From NCBI RefSeq assembly GCF_029633865.1, contig NC_079222.1:30185311-30249310 (forward strand): a stretch of 64,000 bases of DNA, read 5' to 3'. A program made the translations under genes and the position numbers. The notes below the pieces were generated by a model. That model did not search any database and was not told the origin of the DNA. It saw only the letters and a program-made list of their open reading frames with translations. The DNA comes from Lampris incognitus (lineage: Eukaryota; Chordata; Actinopteri; Lampriformes; Lampridae). Below are positions 59,906-64,000 of this stretch, one piece after another (position 1 is the stretch's first letter; every line of letters begins with the position of its first letter).

Positions 59906-60690
59906 GTGAGGAATTGCCCTGCCCGGGCTAAGATGACAGGAAATGATGCGGGGTCACAGTAGGTGGGATGCTGCACACCCCCATACCAATGTCCTGTACA
60001 CTGCCCATGCATGTCAGATGGTTCTCACATAACAACAGGGACAAGGGGCAGGAAGTTGTTGTGGTGGGAAGGACTTCTATTTCAGACTTGCCACATTCCT
60101 ATTTGCACTGAGGATGTTTCATGTATTGCCTTACTGGACATGGGGTCAACAGTCACGGTGGTCCGGCCGTATGGTGCCAGTGAGGACGCAGATGGAGGAC
60201 ACAGCTGTTCAGCTCCGTACAGTAACCGGTGAGCTAGCACCAATTAAGGGGAGGGGACAGCTGATGCTGACAGTTGGGGGGAGGAGCATGAGACATCTAG
60301 TTTGGGTAGTAGAGGTGCAGGACACATGCAGTCTGAGCATGGACTTTTAGAAAGATCACAGCTGTCAGCTGGACGTAGGGAAGGCCACACTGAGTTTTAG
60401 CGGGGGTCATGTTGTGAATATGAGGCTGCAGGACCTTCAGTGCATGGGAGAGCTGACAACGGAATGCCACAGAAGCTATGTTGGGGGAAGTGAGCACGTG
60501 GGCCACATGTGGATGCCCAGTACAACCCAGCCTGAGTCCCAGCTAATGTCCATGCAAATCCTACATCCTAGGGAGCTGGAGCGGCTGGGGGTGTCCCAGA
60601 GAAGATACGGGGGGGGGGGGGGGCTCAACGTCCACTGCTGCTTCTGTTACTCCAGTATGCACCACAAGCGAGAGCCGTGCAGAAGGGCTG
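59906..60690 (+). pseudogene. Gypsy protease region
   Basis: Begins with the end of the zinc knuckle. LLDMGSTVTVVRP at about 60130-60170 fits a retropepsin active-site region, with Met at the position after the catalytic Asp where Thr/Ser is usual. Frames shift often. A G-run (60610-60622) marks one shift. Confidence 0.7.
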
Positions 60691-61400
60691 TGGAGGCTCA
60701 TCGGGCAGCGAGAGGAGGAGGATGGCAGTTATGCAGAAGATCTGGCAAAGGAGTGCCAATGACCTGGAGGCGCAACAGCAGGAGCAACTGTGGCAGCTGC
60801 TGATTGAATTTCAGGACTGCTTTGCATGTGATGAGGAGGAACTGGGAAAGACCACACTTGTGCAGCACTCCATTGAGATGGGAAATATCTTTCCCATATG
60901 GCAGCGCCCACAGTGCCTCCCTTTGGGTCAGCAGGAAGCGGTGGAGCAGGCTCTACAAAAAATACAGTGTGCAGGCATAATCGAGCCCTCCGAGAGCCCC
61001 TGGGCTTCACCGGTGGTCATGGTGCCAAAGAAGGGGGGAAAGTGGCACTTCCGTGTGGACTACAGGAGACTTAATGATGTCACCAAGAAGGACGCCTAAC
61101 CCCTTCTGGCTGTGGATGAATACCTGGATCTGGTGGCTGGCTCCTCCTGGTTCTCTTCCCTGGACTTAAGGAATGGCTACTGGAAGGTCCTGCTATCTGC
61201 TAAAGCACGGCCCAAGACTGCATTCTGCACAGGGAAGGGACTATGGCAGTTTTAAGTCCTTTGTTTGGGTTTTTGCAATGCGTCTGCCACATTCGAGCAC
61301 TTAATGGAGAGGGTGTTAGCTGGGGTTCGACATACTGAATACTTTTGCTTTTTTTTTTTTGGATGACATCCTGGCACATGGCAGCTCATTTGATTCAGCT
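60691..61400 (+). pseudogene. Gypsy reverse transcriptase
   Basis: Open 60677-61099 with AGIIEPSESPWASPVVMVPK and RVDYRRLNDVTKKDA, then a stop. FSSLDLRNGYWKVLL follows at about 61150. The catalytic YxDD box appears as LDDIL (about 61352-61370) after a T-run. Multiple stops. Confidence 0.88.
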
Positions 61401-61439
61401 GTAGCAGTACTGTGCAGAGTGGTGGAGAGGATCGGGTGT

Positions 61440-62210
61440 GGGGCTGAAGCTACACCCCGACAAGTGCAGGCTACTGAGCAGGGAGCTGACCTTCCTGGGG
61501 CACCACATAGGCAGCAAGGGGATTGGCACCGCAGAGAAGAAGGTGCCCATCATACGTGAGTGGGCTACCGAACAGAGGGGGTTAAAAGGTTTTTTTAGGA
61601 TTGGCCTCCCACTACAGCAAGTTTTTGTGGGGGTTTTCATGCATCATAGCCCCCTTGTACAAGTTACTACAAATGGATCAGCAATTCTTTTGGGCAGGGG
61701 ACTGCGAAACAGCTTTTTAAACACTGCAACAGGCCCTGACAAGTGCGCCAATCTTGGCACCCCCTGACCTCCATTTGCCCTTTGTCTTGGACACCGATGT
61801 GAGCAGAGACGGGGTAGGTGCGGACCTGTCACAGATGTGGCCTGACGGAGATAAAGTTGTGGCTTATTAGAGCAAAGCACTGAGCAAAGCAGGCAGTATT
61901 TTGTCACTCACAGGGAGCTGCTGGCAGTAGTCTTTGCCATCCGGCACTTTGAGCATTACCTGTGTGGCCGGTCTTCCACCATACGCACTGATCATGCCTC
62001 TTTCCAGTGGCTGATGATATTCAAGGAGCCAGAGGGGCAGTTGGCTTGTTGGTTGGTAGAGTTGCAGGGCTATGAGTTCACCAAAACCCACCGCAGAGGA
62101 GAATGGCGTGGTAACGCAGACGCACTGTCTCGTCGGCCATGCAGCTCAGAGGGCTGCCGGTATTGTGACCGCAAAGAAGCCAGGGAACATGAGCTGGTCC
62201 TGGGGTCATA
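61440..62210 (+). pseudogene. Gypsy RT thumb and RNase H
   Basis: LKLHPDKCRLLSRELTFLGH and IGSKGIG (from 61438) are the RT connection. LVLDTDVSRDGVGADLSQ near 61785 and RRGEWRGNADALSRRPC (about 62090-62140) are RNase H blocks. No integrase follows before 62400. Confidence 0.85.
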
Positions 62211-62454
62211 GGGGCAGGACTGAGAAGAGCATGGGGCGGCCATACTGGTGAGTAGAGAGCTGCAAGTGGTGGATGTTACGGACTGGTCTACAGAGCAGAG
62301 ACAGGATCGGGACCTGCAGCCTAGGATGCTGTGGGAGGGTGCGCAGCAGTGACCACCATGAAAAGAGGTGGCAGCTCATAAATAAAGTGATGCTCAGTTG
62401 TGAGTTTCGAAGTGTGTGTGTGTATGTGTGTTTTTTTAATAGCGGTGAACGCTA

Positions 62455-62630
62455 AAATACAACCACCGCTTTATTCACGCGTGAGGCATTCGAGATGTGT
62501 CCATGCCCTACCTTTTCTACCACCAGCATCACCTGTTCCACCGTGGTACTGGGCCGCAGTACTACCCTCACTCCGTGCCTCAAATACAGGGACGACATCT
62601 CAAATGACGTCATGCCCGCCAAAAAGCACG
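62455..62630 (-). mobile_element. LINE ORF1 fragment (Tx1/L1-like)
   Basis: Minus-strand SSLYLRHGVRVVLRPSTTVE and HGHISNASRVNKAVVVF resemble the start of the ORF1 protein of Tx1/L1-type fish LINEs. Short and isolated. Confidence 0.55.
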
Positions 62631-62649
62631 GCTCACCGTCCGCCAAAAA

Positions 62650-62775
62650 CAACCACCCATCCATTATCCGAACCGCTTATCCTGCTCTCGGGGTCGCTGG
62701 AGCCTATCCCAGCAGTCATTGGGCGGCAGGCGGGGAGACATCCTGAACAGGCCGCCAGGCTATCACACAGGGCCG

Positions 62776-62869
<94 letters not shown>

Positions 62870-63092
62870 TTATAGGGACAATTTAGTATGGCCGACTCGC
62901 CTAACCTGCATGTCTTTGGACTGTAAGAGGAAACCAGAGCCCCCGGAGGAAACCCACGCAGACATGGGGAGAACATGCAAACTCCACGCAGAGGACGACC
63001 GGGGACGACCCCCAAGGTTGGACTATCCCGGGGCTCGAACCCAGGACATTCTTGCTGTGAGGCGACCGCACTAACTACTGCGCCACCGAGCA
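62650..63092 (-). mobile_element. Family B SINE, reverse, with expanded CA tract
   Basis: Full-length reverse copy: CCATCCATTATCCGAACC tail, body, a (CA)n run of about 47 units (62775-62868), GGACAATTTAGTATGGCCG, and the tRNA-like head at about 63040-63090. Confidence 0.88.
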
Positions 63093-63241
63093 CAAGCCAA
63101 ACTACATTAAGAACAACCACAACCACAACACAATCAGACAATAAACACGGCAGGGAAAAAAATAAGGAAAACTAATAAAAAGTCACAGCCTCTCAGCCGA
63201 ACTCACCACACTCTCAACCACCAAACTCCCAGCATGCACTC

Positions 63242-63245
<4 letters not shown>

Positions 63246-63328
<83 letters not shown>
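63246..63328 (+). repeat. (GA)n microsatellite
   Basis: About 41 GA units, then a G-run. Purine-rich on one strand. Confidence 0.97.
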
Positions 63329-63332
<4 letters not shown>

Positions 63333-64000
63333 GGGGGGGTCTGACTGACGAGCTAATTTAAACCCCGATAAACGATGATAAACGATGTCAAGTGAGCGCG
63401 TGGTTAGAGTAGGCGCGCCTGTAGCTTCCGGTTTCCGCGCGCAGCAAATGCCAAACTGAATCGCCTGTCAGATAGAGGGGCAGACGGACAGACAGACATC
63501 TGCCCCGACATCGAGTGCAAAGCAGATACTGGCAAACGAGTCGTTATTTGGTTTTCAAGTACAGTGACCTATTTTCTTCTGTAGCGTGTGTTTTATTCTA
63601 CCCAACGGTGCGCGCGCCAAGTTTGACGTGCCGATCAGTTTGAGGGGGGTCGATGCAACCGAAGCCTCTGCACTTCCTCCCGTGGACCGTAAGGTAGAGA
63701 TCATGTCCTCGGTGTTTTTTTACATGTTAAAATGATATCCAGCAAGTTGTAATCTTAATGCACTAATTGATGCTCTTGATTTTGCTATCCAGCTGTGTTG
63801 GTCACGCGCTACCGTGCTCTGTTTTACAGAACACAATAACATCACAATTGTGTGTATCCACTTTACATGTGGCATTTAGATCTGATTGTGGTCAAACGTA
63901 GTCGCCTCACTTATCGTGGTCCAACAGTATTTGTATTTATTCATTTTCAAATATGTGGGTGCGATTTAAATATTTAATCTTTGCTAAAAGTTTATTTTGT
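63329..64000 (+). promoter_or_regulatory. Candidate promoter or 5' exon of a downstream gene
   Basis: 63395-63700 is richer in CpG than most of the window (GAGCGCGTGG, GGCGCGCCTG, TTTCCGCGCGCAG, GGTGCGCGCGCC). A possible donor GTAAGGTAGAG lies near 63688. The downstream gene is not in view. In mammals C9 and DAB2 follow FYB1, but nothing here identifies either. Confidence 0.35.

Larger units (their letters stand above)
53305..62400 (+). mobile_element. Ty3/gypsy LTR retrotransposon, decayed and interrupted
   Basis: Order: gag (53308 on), CCHC knuckle, protease-like DMGS (about 60130), RT, RNase H (to about 62210). There is no integrase and no recognisable LTR pair; TGGTGGAGGGGCACC at 53322 looks like leader sequence. 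Interrupted at 53849-55237, 55496-58141 and 58241-59902. Many stops and frameshifts. A retrotransposon, with no envelope gene. Confidence 0.85.

Noticed and set aside
53305..62400. Endogenous retrovirus
   Set aside because: No envelope-like frame; gag, protease and RT blocks are of Ty3/gypsy retrotransposon type.

Overview
The window is genomic DNA from a teleost fish. It holds one intact-looking vertebrate gene with many introns. Around it are typical fish repeats: Tc1/mariner, hAT, ISL2EU and PIF/Harbinger-like transposons, Penelope-like elements, several LINEs, a Ty3/gypsy element, three tRNA-type SINE families, a 5S-derived SINE and very long (CA/TG)n tracts. The species cannot be named from the sequence.

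Region 1 (1-1118): a short LTR-type relic, then unassigned upstream DNA with CA/GT tracts. Region 2 (1119-35280): fyb1 (FYN-binding protein 1, also called ADAP or SLAP-130) on the + strand. I could assemble 18 coding exons. All join in frame with GT-AG introns, giving 763 residues that begin with a Met-only exon and end ...CIYDND. The protein has a proline-rich N-terminal half, two helical-SH3 modules each preceded by a Lys/Glu-rich helix, YDDV-type tyrosine motifs and an FPPPP Ena/VASP ligand. Its introns carry six copies of one SINE family, three Penelope-like elements, at least three hAT-type elements and two kinds of LINE.

Region 3 (35280-50332): remains of a second + strand gene, a member of a multicopy, uncharacterised fish protein family. 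Its first recognisable exon is split by about 9.9 kb of insertions. Among them are a Tc1 holding a Tc1 holding a hAT, two further Tc1/mariner copies and a 1.2-kb Tc1 palindrome. It also has coding lesions, so I call it a pseudogene.

Region 4 (50333-53300): a minisatellite, a 1.2-kb imperfect inverted repeat and low-complexity DNA. Region 5 (53300-62400): a decayed Ty3/gypsy element broken by an unclassified TIR element, an ISL2EU transposon with an intact transposase exon, and a Harbinger-like element that itself contains a LINE. Region 6 (62400-64000): a LINE ORF1 fragment, a SINE carrying a 47-unit CA tract, a (GA)n tract, and a CpG-richer segment that could be the 5' end of the next gene.

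The only likely functional cellular gene is fyb1, an adaptor of T-cell, myeloid and platelet signalling that links SLP-76, SKAP proteins and Ena/VASP to integrin activation. Most of the rest is mobile DNA. Target-site duplications and nesting let much of the insertion order be read directly.
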